Below, piece by piece: positions 55,588 through 57,769 of a stretch of DNA of 64,000 bases (within the stretch, counting starts at the first letter, position 1; each line of letters starts with the position of its first letter). Under the pieces are notes generated by a model, which saw only the letters and a list, made by a program, of their open reading frames with translations, did not search any database and was not told where the DNA came from. This DNA comes from Diadema setosum (Eukaryota; Echinodermata; Echinoidea; Diadematoida; Diadematidae). The position numbers and the translations under genes were made by a program. The stretch covers positions 22,881,047 through 22,945,046 of the forward strand of contig CM067072.1 of NCBI GenBank assembly GCA_033980235.1, given 5' to 3'.

Positions 55588-56324
55588 TATGTATGAAACG
55601 GAGAAAGAGAGTCGGCACATGACTGTAACTAATGCTTAAAATGTTTTGTAATGAACTCGACTTAGAACATTAACTTCTTCGGCTACAGGTCACAACAGTA
55701 ATGAAATAGATTTTGTAGAAGTTTGGGTTTGCTTCAGGGATGTAGTCATAAATGACGAAGTATCAAATATTAAACTCACTTTATCACAGCGTCGGCCCGC
55801 TGAGAACACACAACGAGGATTCATGGTCCCCTATGTGGCAGACGGCAGCGAAGCTTCTTCGTACTCTTCTCGGGTAAATACCTCTTTTCAGATGCATGGA
55901 TTTATGTACGATCTATGTGCGTTCATTGTTTGGAGTGTGTTTGTATACTCTTGCTAGATTGAAGGAAATACAAAAAGCTGTTTGTCAAAGAAAAAGAAAA
56001 AGATATTGCCGTTTAGGTACTTAACAAGTCATATTTTTTGTAGTGATGGGGGAAAATAGGATAAATTGAATGGAATAAAGCCGATTTTCTATTTATCTGT
56101 TTCACTTTACCAGAGTAAACAAACACAGACTTTAATTTTCATTGATGAAGAAGACTTTCACCATGCTTTGTGCTTGCATTATAAAATAGAGCAATTTTTC
56201 CATAAAATCAGCAACAAGACATCGTTTAGTTTTCTGCCAACTGTTATTTTTTTTTCTTTCTTTACTACAGGTGACTGTGACACGCAATCCAAGGCATGAA
56301 CGAAACCGGTTTCAATACTATTAG
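170..56324 (+). CDS. Large transmembrane mucin, MUC4-like (EGF/SEA/NIDO/AMOP/VWD), 37 exons, 5' partial
   Basis: One spliced gene assembled from 37 exons, each listed separately below. Every junction is AG/GT and every intron phase matches its neighbour; exon lengths sum to 6,932 nt, i.e. 2 nt of a split codon plus 2,310 codons ending in TAG. Order: 9 EGF_CA, SEA, 5 EGF_CA, Thr/Pro/Glu mucin exon, NIDO, AMOP, VWD, connecting modules, EGF-like, SEA, one TM helix, about 120-residue cytoplasmic tail. NIDO-AMOP-VWD-EGF-TM in that order is the MUC4-type core (family knowledge). The role is inferred to be a cell-surface or secreted-after-cleavage mucin. The first exon enters in phase 1, so the start codon, signal peptide and perhaps more EGF exons lie upstream. 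Exon calls are from splice signals and domain continuity only; alternative splicing is untested, and skipping any symmetric phase 1-1 EGF exon would keep the frame. Confidence 0.9.
293..845. other. Intron 1: no gene seen
   Basis: Plain intron with a poly-A run at 711-726; a 105-codon frame here crosses no splice signal and is chance. Confidence 0.4.
846..974 (+). CDS. Exon 2: calcium-binding EGF domain
   Basis: Acceptor TCAG, donor A|GTATGT, phase 1-1. Starts DVDEC, six cysteines, hydroxylation consensus [10 protein letters not shown]. The last loop (RGNADRNG) is a few residues longer than in the neighbours. Confidence 0.9.
975..1979. other. Intron 2: no gene seen
   Basis: AT-rich; a 119-codon open frame (1251-1610) has no recognisable domain and is probably chance. 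Confidence 0.4.
1980..2096 (+). CDS. Exon 3: calcium-binding EGF domain
   Basis: Acceptor GGTAG, donor G|GTAAGT, phase 1-1. Starts DINEC, six cysteines, consensus [11 protein letters not shown] compact 39-codon module. Confidence 0.9.
2394..2430. repeat. TA microsatellite in intron 3
   Basis: Pure TA run. Confidence 0.9.
2816..2935 (+). CDS. Exon 4: calcium-binding EGF domain
   Basis: Acceptor CACAG preceded by an interrupted pyrimidine tract including a run of C; donor A|GTACGT, phase 1-1. Starts DVDEC; consensus [10 protein letters not shown]; six cysteines. Confidence 0.9.
2936..3835. other. Intron 4: simple repeats only
   Basis: GA/TA-rich run at 3040-3075, TTTA run at 3345-3366 and a poly-A run at about 3379. 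No exon. Confidence 0.4.
3836..4081 (+). CDS. Exon 5: two fused calcium-binding EGF domains
   Basis: The only exon in the array that carries two EGF_CA modules: DVDEC...[10 protein letters not shown]...VCSN followed without an intron by IDEC...[10 protein letters not shown]...FCSG. Acceptor CACAG, donor G|GTAAGA, phase 1-1. Twelve cysteines. The fused layout suggests loss of the intron between two ancestral one-domain exons (inference). Confidence 0.9.
4659..4775 (+). CDS. Exon 6: EGF domain, degenerate hydroxylation site
   Basis: Acceptor TCTAG, donor G|GTGAGT, phase 1-1. Starts DKNEC, so the second calcium-ligand region is altered. [10 protein letters not shown] has Ala where the beta-hydroxylation consensus needs Phe/Tyr. 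Six cysteines are kept, so the fold is likely intact. It is followed by the 9-kb intron 6. Confidence 0.88.
4776..6718 (+). other. Start of intron 6: interspersed repeat sequence, no gene
   Basis: No exon is visible. About 5640-6250 resembles an interspersed repeat with AAGGTCAAAGGTCA-type motifs and a terminal stretch GGCGGAGGCGTACCAGTCGC. A CT-rich run lies at 5147-5260. The rest is unremarkable AT-rich intron. Confidence 0.5.
5883..5895 (+). promoter_or_regulatory. AGGTCA direct repeat, spacing 1 (DR1-like)
   Basis: AGGTCA-A-AGGTCA, immediately followed by AGGGTCA. Two AGGTCA half-sites spaced by one base match the consensus for RXR/HNF4-type nuclear receptor binding. It lies in what looks like an interspersed repeat, with related AAGGTCA words at about 5735-5756, so it may be only a property of the repeat. 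Confidence 0.3.
6719..11953. mobile_element. 5.2-kb element with about 70-bp inverted ends inside intron 6
   Basis: The sequence at 6719-6788 reappears inverted at 11835-11953. Shared blocks on the right side are CTTGAAAG[T/C]CTGCAATTG, TAAATACCC, then CTCCACTAACGC and a final GTGCAT. The right copy carries an extra 45 nt (11853-11897), itself a small palindrome (CATGCAC...GTGCATG). Just inside both ends are runs of TCCTACTTTTT (6791-6881 and 11760-11821), in the same orientation on both sides, so these are direct rather than inverted. No transposase is recognisable between the ends; open frames there are under 100 codons. A non-autonomous or decayed DNA transposon is the simplest reading. 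I could not define a target-site duplication. Confidence 0.55.
9988..10204. repeat. Tandem duplication of about 110 bp
   Basis: Two adjacent copies share CCTTATTTCCA, TTCACGACTTCAAA and TGTAGATAAAAG in the same order and orientation (about 9988-10075 and 10096-10204). Confidence 0.6.
12000..13560. repeat. CpG-rich stretch with a large imperfect palindrome
   Basis: Unlike the AT-rich surroundings, this part is rich in CG dinucleotides (CGCGC, GTACGC, GGCCGGCC). Within it 12920-13060 is inverted at about 13160-13300: GTATTGACCGATTC (12943-12956) pairs with GAATCGGTCAATAC (13268-13281), TTTTATGGCA...GCGCAGCCAT pairs with ATGGCGCTGCCC...AAAA, and CCCCCCTGCTCTCCCCC pairs with a G-rich run at about 13180-13208. 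A perfect 23-base palindrome lies at 13302-13324. No coding frame is convincing. A foldback transposon is likely; an intronic promoter is an alternative. Confidence 0.5.
13822..13953 (+). CDS. Exon 7: calcium-binding EGF domain
   Basis: Acceptor ATACAG, donor G|GTATGT, phase 1-1. Starts DFDEC; consensus [10 protein letters not shown]; six cysteines. First exon after the 9-kb intron. Confidence 0.9.
14104..14235 (+). CDS. Exon 8: calcium-binding EGF domain, ninth of the first array
   Basis: Acceptor TCGCAG, donor T|GTAAGT, phase 1-1. Starts DFDEC; consensus [10 protein letters not shown]. The stretch between the fifth and sixth cysteines ([10 protein letters not shown]) lacks the usual Gly-Tyr. 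The donor is followed at once by an ATT/ATC-rich microsatellite. Confidence 0.88.
14240..15630. other. Intron 8: ATT/ATC-rich microsatellite then plain AT-rich intron
   Basis: 14240-14440 is a degenerate run of ATT, ATC and GAT triplets on both strands. The remainder shows poly-T/poly-A runs and no exon, RNA or transposon signature that I recognise. Confidence 0.5.
15631..15743 (+). CDS. Exon 9: first SEA domain, N-terminal half
   Basis: Acceptor GACAG, donor GAT|GTAAGA; enters phase 1, leaves phase 0. Encodes [20 protein letters not shown]...STQMELADD, which joins exon 10 to give one SEA-like domain. The intron falls after the first helix, as in the second SEA domain (exons 32/33). The domain call rests on length, pattern and the parallel with exons 32/33. 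Confidence 0.75.
16445..16712. repeat. tRNA-like SINE fragment and its inverted partial copy
   Basis: On the minus strand about 16510-16445 reads like a tRNA-derived head: TCTAGTGGAGATGACG (A-box-like) and GGTTCGAATTC (B-box-like). The 39 bases at 16445-16483 recur inverted at 16603-16641 with one mismatch, 119 nt apart, so the pair can fold into a hairpin. The plus-strand copy runs into an AACAACAACAATAACAAC tail by 16712, typical of a SINE 3' end. It is not called a functional tRNA: the anticodon stem is imperfect and no acceptor stem is clear. Confidence 0.55.
17812..17927. repeat. TA-rich microsatellite
   Basis: Long interrupted run of TA dinucleotides with TGTA variants. Confidence 0.9.
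18113..18335 (+). CDS. Exon 10: first SEA domain, C-terminal half
   Basis: Acceptor AACAG, donor G|GTATGA; phase 0 in, 1 out. Encodes [20 protein letters not shown], then [16 protein letters not shown], then LENAFYDGL, matching the SEA order of strand, strand, helix, final strand. At the hairpin where cleaving SEA domains have G-S-[VI]-[VI] it reads LQDTQVTV, so no self-cleavage is expected. N-glycosylation sequons are present (NIS, NYT). Confidence 0.82.
18724..18843 (+). CDS. Exon 11: calcium-binding EGF domain, first of the second array
   Basis: Acceptor GCTCAG, donor G|GTCAGT, phase 1-1. Starts DVDEC; consensus [10 protein letters not shown]; six cysteines. Confidence 0.9.
18844..19882. 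other. Intron 11: no gene seen
   Basis: AT-rich intron with ATAATAATGATAAT runs and a small inverted word GCGCTTAAGGCGC near 19582-19594 that resembles SINE tails. No exon recognised. Confidence 0.4.
19883..20005 (+). CDS. Exon 12: calcium-binding EGF domain
   Basis: Acceptor CCCAG, donor G|GTAAGA, phase 1-1. Starts DINEC; consensus [10 protein letters not shown]; six cysteines. Confidence 0.9.
20006..21712. other. Intron 12: G-run, LINE/SINE-like tail, GA microsatellite
   Basis: Poly-G at about 20034-20048. 20300-20390 has GAAGCGCC...GTGCGCTATACAAGTA followed by ATT-type triplets, the form of many LINE/SINE 3' ends. Poly-C/poly-A runs at 20680-20717 and a GA microsatellite near 21266-21293. 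No exon. Confidence 0.45.
21713..21832 (+). CDS. Exon 13: calcium-binding EGF domain
   Basis: Acceptor GTGCAG, donor G|GTGTGT, phase 1-1. Starts DINEC; consensus [10 protein letters not shown]; six cysteines; CQHAC spacing of the LDLR/fibulin type. Confidence 0.9.
22429..22548 (+). CDS. Exon 14: calcium-binding EGF domain (duplicate a)
   Basis: Acceptor CAACAG, donor G|GTATGC, phase 1-1. Starts DVNEC; consensus [10 protein letters not shown]. Differs from exon 15 at only 3 of 120 bases; see exon 15. Confidence 0.92.
22549..23296. other. Intron 14, part of a segmental duplication
   Basis: The intron parts flanking exons 14 and 15 are recognisably related (CATA[AG]CTTTCAGAGA before the acceptor, GCCTTATGTGGT after the donor) but far more diverged than the exons. 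Confidence 0.55.
23297..23416 (+). CDS. Exon 15: calcium-binding EGF domain (duplicate b)
   Basis: Acceptor CAATAG, donor G|GTATGC, phase 1-1. Identical to exon 14 except three bases, and all three change the residue: V to I (DVNEC/DINEC), E to V (NECE/NECV), K to E (SYKC/SYEC). The copies lie 868 bp apart. Confidence 0.92.
24300..25511 (+). CDS. Exon 16: Thr/Pro/Glu-rich mucin (PTS) domain
   Basis: One 1,212-bp exon, acceptor GACAG, donor G|GTAAGA, phase 1-1, giving about 404 residues. After a Ser/Thr-rich start ([14 protein letters not shown]) comes a degenerate pentapeptide array of the form G-P-T-T-E with variants ([20 protein letters not shown]), from about residue 60 to 385. A 39-codon block starting [16 protein letters not shown] occurs twice in frame, 117 bp apart (from about 25131 and 25248). 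Dense Thr-Thr with Pro and no Cys is the pattern of an O-glycosylated mucin stalk. The long open frame on the other strand is an artefact of the repeat. Confidence 0.93.
25903..26051 (+). CDS. Exon 17: NIDO domain, start
   Basis: Acceptor TTTCAG, donor AGG|GTAGGT; phase 1 in, 0 out. Begins [17 protein letters not shown], resembling the F-Y-x-Y-G...D start of NIDO domains (nidogen, MUC4, SUSD2-type proteins). Confidence 0.85.
26508..26660 (+). CDS. Exon 18: NIDO domain, middle
   Basis: Acceptor TCTCAG, donor CAG|GTTAGA; phase 0-0, 51 codons. [16 protein letters not shown] begins it and it ends DSQIYYQ, which continues into exon 19 as the NIDO strand IYYQEY. Confidence 0.85.
27161..27304 (+). 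CDS. Exon 19: NIDO domain, middle
   Basis: Acceptor TCGAAG, weaker than the others but the only one giving an open frame in phase; an alternative CAG at 27087-27089 hits a stop. Donor GAA|GTAAGT, phase 0-0. [13 protein letters not shown] then ATYVL-like [13 protein letters not shown] match the NIDO helix and following strand. Confidence 0.82.
27495..27790 (-). mobile_element. LINE 3'-tail fragment (same family as 28311-29590)
   Basis: Read on the minus strand, the segment GGGCCCACATTCTACA...CTCTGTCTTTTTAGTGGG matches the tail of the plus-strand LINE at 29345-29384. Only 3' sequence is kept. Confidence 0.6.
28311..29590 (+). mobile_element. 5'-truncated LINE with reverse transcriptase C-terminus (frameshifted)
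   Basis: 28311-28739 encodes the end of a non-LTR reverse transcriptase: [45 protein letters not shown]. Near 28680 the reading frame shifts; the downstream part ([23 protein letters not shown]) continues in another frame to about 28893. A 3' UTR follows, with AATAAA near 29565 and a GAACTTGAACTTGAA end at about 29590. The 5' part is absent, as usual for LINE copies. It sits in intron 19 and is certainly inactive. Confidence 0.75.
29697..29752. repeat. TA/ATA microsatellite
   Basis: Run of TA followed by AATAATAATGATAATAAT. Confidence 0.85.
29986..30388 (+). CDS. Exon 20: end of NIDO and start of AMOP
   Basis: Acceptor CAAAG, donor G|GTAAAT; phase 0 in, 1 out. [20 protein letters not shown] and LQWDVGTR are the conserved NIDO end. 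Then [12 protein letters not shown] and [19 protein letters not shown] give the AMOP start: C-x-x-W-Y and C-P-C...D-x-R-F. Two domains share this exon. Confidence 0.92.
30389..31170. other. Start of intron 20: CpG-containing sequence, no gene
   Basis: 30690-30930 has many CTAGC/GCTAGC words (CTAGCTAGC, GACGCTAGCGCTAGCGAGCG). ATGTCAG|GTACG at about 31051 looks like a short first exon with donor, but nothing supports its use. Confidence 0.3.
31171..31880. repeat. Element with repeated GTTTACACCGA and GGCCGGCC words
   Basis: GTTTACACC occurs near 31185, 31236, 31708 and 31818, mostly as GCGTGCGTTTACACCGA, each followed within about 20 bases by GGCC-rich palindromic words. A tandem GGGCCGGCCCA cluster closes it at 31845-31878. 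It is probably a non-autonomous DNA transposon with repeated subterminal motifs; ends are not defined. Confidence 0.4.
31895..32500. repeat. Three tandem units of about 195-215 bp
   Basis: Units start near 31895, 32090 and 32305. Each has TTAATTCC[CT]TAGAAATTTG, ACGCGAC or GGCGACTTTT, TGTTTTTACAAAA, a C-rich run, CGCTC[GA][GC]TCGCTTCGC and CGAGGATCTC. The third holds long poly-G and poly-C runs (32380-32440). Confidence 0.75.
32587..32743. repeat. Hairpin (foldback) element with about 75-nt arms
   Basis: ATGGTAAAACTATTTG...GAAATCACC-type sequence at 32610-32662 is repeated inverted at 32667-32724, separated by only a few bases around 32663. Pairing extends outward through ATATCGACTGCT (32589) and AGCAGTCGATAT (32732). 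This is a near-perfect long hairpin. A 220-codon frame spans it by chance. Confidence 0.8.
33736..33945 (+). CDS. Exon 21: AMOP domain, middle
   Basis: Acceptor CGTAG, donor G|GTCAGT, phase 1-1. [20 protein letters not shown] leads to [16 protein letters not shown]. The AMOP family usually has paired cysteines here (CCYD); this gene has C-Y-Y-D. Confidence 0.9.
33946..34981. other. Intron 21: no gene seen
   Basis: AT-rich; homopolymer runs only. A GTAG/TTCATCAAGG acceptor-like site at 34265 was considered but gives no in-phase exon. Confidence 0.4.
34982..35101 (+). CDS. Exon 22: AMOP domain, end
   Basis: Acceptor TGAAAG, donor G|GTAACG, phase 1-1. [20 protein letters not shown] and [17 protein letters not shown] match the AMOP close: D-x-x-P-x-x-x-C, then Y-x-x-R-R-P/K and C-x-x-Y. 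Confidence 0.9.
35102..36243. other. Intron 22: no gene seen
   Basis: AT-rich intron; about 35720-35835 (CTGCAAGGGTACACAATAAT onward) is less AT-rich and may be an old repeat. No exon. Confidence 0.4.
36244..36452 (+). CDS. Exon 23: VWD domain, start, with GDPH motif
   Basis: Acceptor CACCAG, donor AAA|GTACGT; phase 1 in, 0 out. [20 protein letters not shown] then GLGEYTMI is a textbook VWD opening. GDPH (36255-36266) is the motif known to undergo Asp-Pro self-cleavage in several VWD mucins including MUC4. [14 protein letters not shown] ends the exon. Confidence 0.95.
36453..39143. other. Intron 23: mostly unremarkable, contains one MITE
   Basis: Apart from the mariner-like MITE at 38611-39015, I see only AT-rich sequence with poly-A/T runs and no coding or RNA signal. 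Confidence 0.45.
38611..39015. mobile_element. Mariner/pogo-like MITE, 405 bp, TA target duplication
   Basis: Left end CAGTCCGACCTCTCTTATCC and right end (inverted) CAGTTCGACCTCTCCTATCC match at 18 of 20 positions. TA flanks both sides (38609-38610 and 39016-39017). Inside are TTCGGATATCT and CGATTCGGACATG related words and long poly-T runs, but no transposase. TA duplication and CAG termini fit the Tc1/mariner/pogo superfamily. Confidence 0.85.
39144..39231 (+). CDS. Exon 24: VWD domain, middle
   Basis: Acceptor CAACAG, donor G|GTACTG; phase 0 in, 1 out. [20 protein letters not shown] then NVTVDAIKQ; two N-glycosylation sequons. Short, but fits the phase and VWD strand pattern. Confidence 0.85.
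39232..40065. other. Intron 24: no gene seen
   Basis: AT-rich intron. A short direct repeat GTAGCCGTCT/CTAGCCGTCTAATGCAAGT lies near 39968-40036. No exon. Confidence 0.4.
40066..40278 (+). CDS. Exon 25: VWD domain, middle
   Basis: Acceptor GAACAG, donor G|GTGAGC, phase 1-1. [40 protein letters not shown] and TYGLLG; the last is the VWD G-L-x-G element. A CA microsatellite starts 18 bp after the donor. Confidence 0.92.
40296..40661. repeat. Two CA microsatellites in intron 25
   Basis: CA runs at 40296-40338 and 40625-40660. Confidence 0.9.
40662..41448. other. Rest of intron 25: no gene seen
   Basis: AT-rich, with a GA-rich stretch at 41266-41360. No exon. Confidence 0.4.
41449..41562 (+). 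CDS. Exon 26: VWD domain end (GVWNGN...LRNGT)
   Basis: Acceptor TTACAG, donor T|GTAAGC, phase 1-1. [17 protein letters not shown] is the MUC4-type continuation of G-L-L-G. The final T joins GG of exon 27 to make the Trp of SWNVPSN. Confidence 0.92.
41563..42586. other. Intron 26: one small hairpin, otherwise nothing
   Basis: A perfect hairpin with 15-nt arms lies at 41759-41795 (GTTACTCATCATTTA and its complement). No exon or transposon recognised. Confidence 0.45.
42587..42844 (+). CDS. Exon 27: connecting module after VWD
   Basis: Acceptor CTACAG, donor G|GTAAAT, phase 1-1. [28 protein letters not shown], then [20 protein letters not shown]. The C-x(4)-C-x-F/Y-D-x(2) motif after VWD is typical of MUC4-like and related proteins. 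Confidence 0.92.
42845..43029. other. Intron 27, first part: no gene seen
   Basis: Short AT-rich intron sequence before the LINE fragment. Confidence 0.4.
43030..43890 (-). mobile_element. 5'-truncated LINE fragment, reverse transcriptase C-terminus plus tail
   Basis: On the minus strand 43886-43632 encodes a reverse-transcriptase end: [41 protein letters not shown]. This is the same family and region as 28311-29590, but here the stretch is in one frame. The tail to about 43030 includes the shared block AAGCTTTGCTTTTTAGTGG. Degenerate reverse-transcriptase sequence may extend to about 44060. Confidence 0.72.
44183..44371 (+). CDS. Exon 28: cadherin-like/Ig-like connecting module
   Basis: Acceptor TTTCAG, donor G|GTGAGT, phase 1-1. 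[40 protein letters not shown], then a [12 protein letters not shown] turn. The D-V-N-G-N pattern looks like a beta-sandwich edge. MUC4-type proteins have a comparable region between VWD and EGF. Confidence 0.9.
44935..45165 (+). mobile_element. LINE 3'-tail fragment inserted into the minus-strand LINE
   Basis: CAATGTATCGCTACTGT, ATTATTGTTGT, GCATTGTT, AAGAAAGTGAGATTTA and TTGTGGAAAAA occur in the same order as at 29452-29560, ending AAATAAATTTGAAATGAAA. Thus it is the same LINE family as 28311-29590. Confidence 0.72.
46217..46399. mobile_element. Palindromic MITE, 183 bp, AAT target duplication
   Basis: Starts CAGGGGGGCGTTTCATCAAC and ends with its reverse complement; about 53 of 55 terminal bases pair, to GACAAATTTGCT. 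AAT flanks both sides (46214-46216 and 46400-46402). Removing the insert and one AAT makes the surrounding decayed LINE sequence continuous, which supports the borders. The core has GTTAAAAGCTAATGAAAT and TCTGATTGGCTG, shared with the hairpin at 62305-62452. Confidence 0.85.
46818..46999 (+). CDS. Exon 29: module preceding EGF, start of EGF cysteines
   Basis: Acceptor TTTCAG, donor GCG|GTAAAC; phase 1 in, 0 out. [20 protein letters not shown], then [19 protein letters not shown], which starts a C-x-C-x(4)-G-x-C EGF-like region continued in exon 30. Confidence 0.92.
47285..47650 (+). mobile_element. LINE 3' end fragment (L2/RTE-like)
   Basis: [20 protein letters not shown], encoded around 47440-47519, resembles the final W-N-S-L-P..LR...FK..L segment of LINE reverse transcriptases. 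It is followed by TGGCGCTATACAAATGCTTT and an AGATCAAATCAAATC tail. Confidence 0.55.
47651..48002. other. Rest of intron 29: no gene seen
   Basis: AT-rich intron with an acceptor-side pyrimidine tract. Nothing else seen. Confidence 0.4.
48003..48183 (+). CDS. Exon 30: EGF-like modules
   Basis: Acceptor CTGCAG, donor T|GTAAGC; phase 0 in, 1 out. [20 protein letters not shown] closes the EGF begun in exon 29, then [20 protein letters not shown] and [16 protein letters not shown] form a second EGF-like/TSP-like unit. Confidence 0.92.
48430..48669 (+). CDS. Exon 31: short Thr/Ser-rich linker
   Basis: Acceptor TTAAAG, donor G|GTCAGT, phase 1-1. [20 protein letters not shown] onward is Thr/Ser/Pro-rich with sequons NVT, NVT and NGT, then [12 protein letters not shown], a two-Cys end. 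It is a second, much smaller O-glycosylation-prone segment placed just before the SEA domain. Confidence 0.88.
48670..49934. other. Intron 31: old repeat fragment, no gene
   Basis: 49465-49565 (CCACCAAGGAGTTTTTAC, then GTCTGTCTGTTGGCAAAATT) resembles a widespread invertebrate interspersed repeat. The rest is AT-rich with no exon. Confidence 0.4.
49935..50062 (+). CDS. Exon 32: second SEA domain, N-terminal half
   Basis: Acceptor GACAG, donor GCT|GTGAGT; phase 1 in, 0 out. [20 protein letters not shown], then [11 protein letters not shown]: strand then helix, as expected for a SEA start. Confidence 0.88.
50264..50332. repeat. GATA tetranucleotide microsatellite
   Basis: Uninterrupted GATA run of about 60 bases with one variant unit near its end. 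Confidence 0.95.
50865..51066 (+). CDS. Exon 33: second SEA domain, C-terminal half, with GSIIA
   Basis: Acceptor TTTCAG, donor G|GTAAGG; phase 0 in, 1 out. [20 protein letters not shown] is the strand-turn-strand of a SEA domain; GSIIA (50928-50942) matches the G-S-[VI]-[VI] self-cleavage motif of mucin and receptor SEA domains. [15 protein letters not shown] is the second helix. The position just outside the membrane fits a cleaving SEA. Confidence 0.92.
51067..52326. other. Intron 33: retroelement-tail-like sequence near its end
   Basis: 52190-52300 ends with GGAAATAAATAAACAATTG and ATTGAACTGAACTGAA repeats, the form of a LINE 3' end; its source is not identified. Otherwise AT-rich. Confidence 0.4.
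52327..52477 (+). CDS. Exon 34: transmembrane helix and juxtamembrane Cys cluster
   Basis: Acceptor TCCCAG, donor CC|GTAAGT; phase 1 in, 2 out. ETVLSESTF is extracellular, then a hydrophobic span [20 protein letters not shown], then [11 protein letters not shown] and basic residues (KTR). Five cysteines at the inner face are candidate S-palmitoylation sites. Hydrophobic core then basic residues implies a type I orientation. Confidence 0.95.
52478..53586. other. Intron 34: no gene seen
   Basis: AT-rich intron with no recognised repeat or exon. Confidence 0.4.
53587..53779 (+). CDS. Exon 35: cytoplasmic tail, main part
   Basis: Acceptor CAACAG, donor AGG|GTGAGG; phase 2 in, 0 out. [14 protein letters not shown], an acidic patch [13 protein letters not shown], and a basic [17 protein letters not shown]. 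Tyrosines (EYVPY, NAYHER) could be phosphorylation sites (inference). If the intron is retained, the frame stays open for 16 more codons plus a stop at about 53830. Confidence 0.9.
53780..55789. other. Intron 35: hairpin and microsatellites
   Basis: Contains a TA microsatellite (54282-54328), a hairpin with 22-nt arms (54523-54572), a poly-C run (55303-55315) and a TA/TG microsatellite (55528-55585). No exon. Confidence 0.5.
54523..54572. repeat. Short hairpin, 22-nt arms
   Basis: GGTTCCTTGTGGAAGCGGGA at 54523 pairs with TCCCGCTTTCACGAGGAACC ending 54572 (one G-T and one mismatch), loop about 6 nt. Confidence 0.75.
55790..55873 (+). CDS. Exon 36: cytoplasmic tail
   Basis: Acceptor TCACAG, donor CGG|GTAAAT, phase 0-0, 28 codons: [20 protein letters not shown] then EASSYSSR. 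A further Tyr in VPYV echoes VPYQ of exon 35. Confidence 0.85.
56271..56324 (+). CDS. Exon 37: C-terminus and stop
   Basis: Acceptor CTACAG, phase 0: [17 protein letters not shown] then TAG (56322-56324). Strongly basic end with two terminal tyrosines. No later in-frame acceptor is needed. Confidence 0.85.
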   Translation: MTVTRNPRHERNRFQYY

Positions 56325-56863
56325 GGTAGAGATTGATTGATTTGTGATAGTATAAGCTGTCTCCCCTTTGTAATCGCATATAACATAATCTAATATGTTA
56401 ACAGATCTAGAGTCAAGTTTCTGATGATGTCTCCATATTATGACGTCATTCGGTAATTGAATAAGCTAGCAAGTGACAAGGTAAAGTAATTGCTGACGGG
56501 AACTCGGTGTGTCATGTTAGTCAAGAAAAATGCATTATCTCAGACATTGTCAGAGTTAACAAATTTAGGTCATGGAGACGTATGGAGTGTTCCCTTTGTC
56601 TTCCGACAATGCTCATTGTATTCCCCAATCTTCTGTTATAAACACATTAAACCTTCTTGATAAGACGTTGCACATCAAATATGAATATGTGCAGTGAATA
56701 TTACGTAACTCTAGGTTTCCATGGCATAATCACAATGAGTTTCTTCTTTTTGTACGTTATCAAATGATTTGCAGATGTCACTCCAGAAAATGTATCTTTT
56801 CTGAAAGGAAAATCTGTTTGCCTTTGCGCCATCTTAAGAAAGTTCACATACTCTGCGTATTTG

Positions 56864-56869
56864 AATAAA
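56864..56869 (+). promoter_or_regulatory. Candidate polyadenylation signal AATAAA
   Basis: First AATAAA after the stop, 540 bp downstream. Confidence 0.35.
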
Positions 56870-57472
56870 ATAGAACGTACATTGTTTTGTTTGAAGAAGG
56901 TCAAAACTGAAGATTTCCAGAACGGCAGACAGCTTTATGAAAAATATATTTTTGACATTGTTTCCTACATTTTATATATTTTTGTACTCAGAAAAGGTTT
57001 CCTTTTGTCATAATACTATCTACGTGTTATGGTATTTCCTTATTTTGCTGTGATATACATTGGTTTTGAGCTCCAGTGTTTATTTCTTCCAAATATTGAC
57101 GGTAGAATCACTCTTCATATCCAACAAGCGCTTTTGATCGCAGGGAAATGCGGCATAAAGTACAGCATGAAAGTTCTCTATTTATACAATTCATTTTGAT
57201 GTATCGGGTGATTAACTGGTAGCATAACTATATTGCACTTTCACACACGTATCACCCTCCTCGGTTGTGGCAAGTTAAAGACAAATTACTGTCGCTGCAG
57301 TGTTTCACATACAGTGTTTAACTCGCCTGTTGATAATTGCATAAGGTTGAACGCAGGAAATAAAAGTAACTATTGCAGATATGACAAAAGTTTGCTTGCA
57401 GACAAAATTTCAGATTGCTAAATACTGAGAAACTACTGGACTCGACGTAATGTTTATAACCTGCTTGTAACC

Positions 57473-57478
57473 AATAAA
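57473..57478 (+). promoter_or_regulatory. Candidate polyadenylation signal AATAAA
   Basis: Third AATAAA after the stop, with TTTATAATATGG downstream; favoured only by position. Confidence 0.3.
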
Positions 57479-57769
57479 AGATCTCTGTTGCACAACGTTT
57501 ATAATATGGCGACAAGGATGATCACGCCTTTATGTAACCATTTCTATTCTTTTCCTTTTTATTACACTTGCCGGAATACCGCAACATATGGGATGTAATG
57601 CATATTTGGTATTGTGAACTGTTATCGAAAAACTTAAATGCGCAGTATGTTATATAACTATTACAATCTTAGGCTTACATCTATCTTTATGTGTCAAACT
57701 AGGATGATTATATTTGACTGCTTTCTGAAACGGTTACGAAAAACATATATTATAATATCACATACTTCA

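Larger units (their letters stand above)
56325..57495 (+). other. Probable 3' UTR of the mucin gene
   Basis: Follows the stop without another coding exon. AATAAA occurs at 56864-56869, 57359-57364 and 57473-57478, any of which may be used; the last precedes CTCTGTTGCAC and would put the mRNA end near 57495. The transcript end is not determined. Confidence 0.5.
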
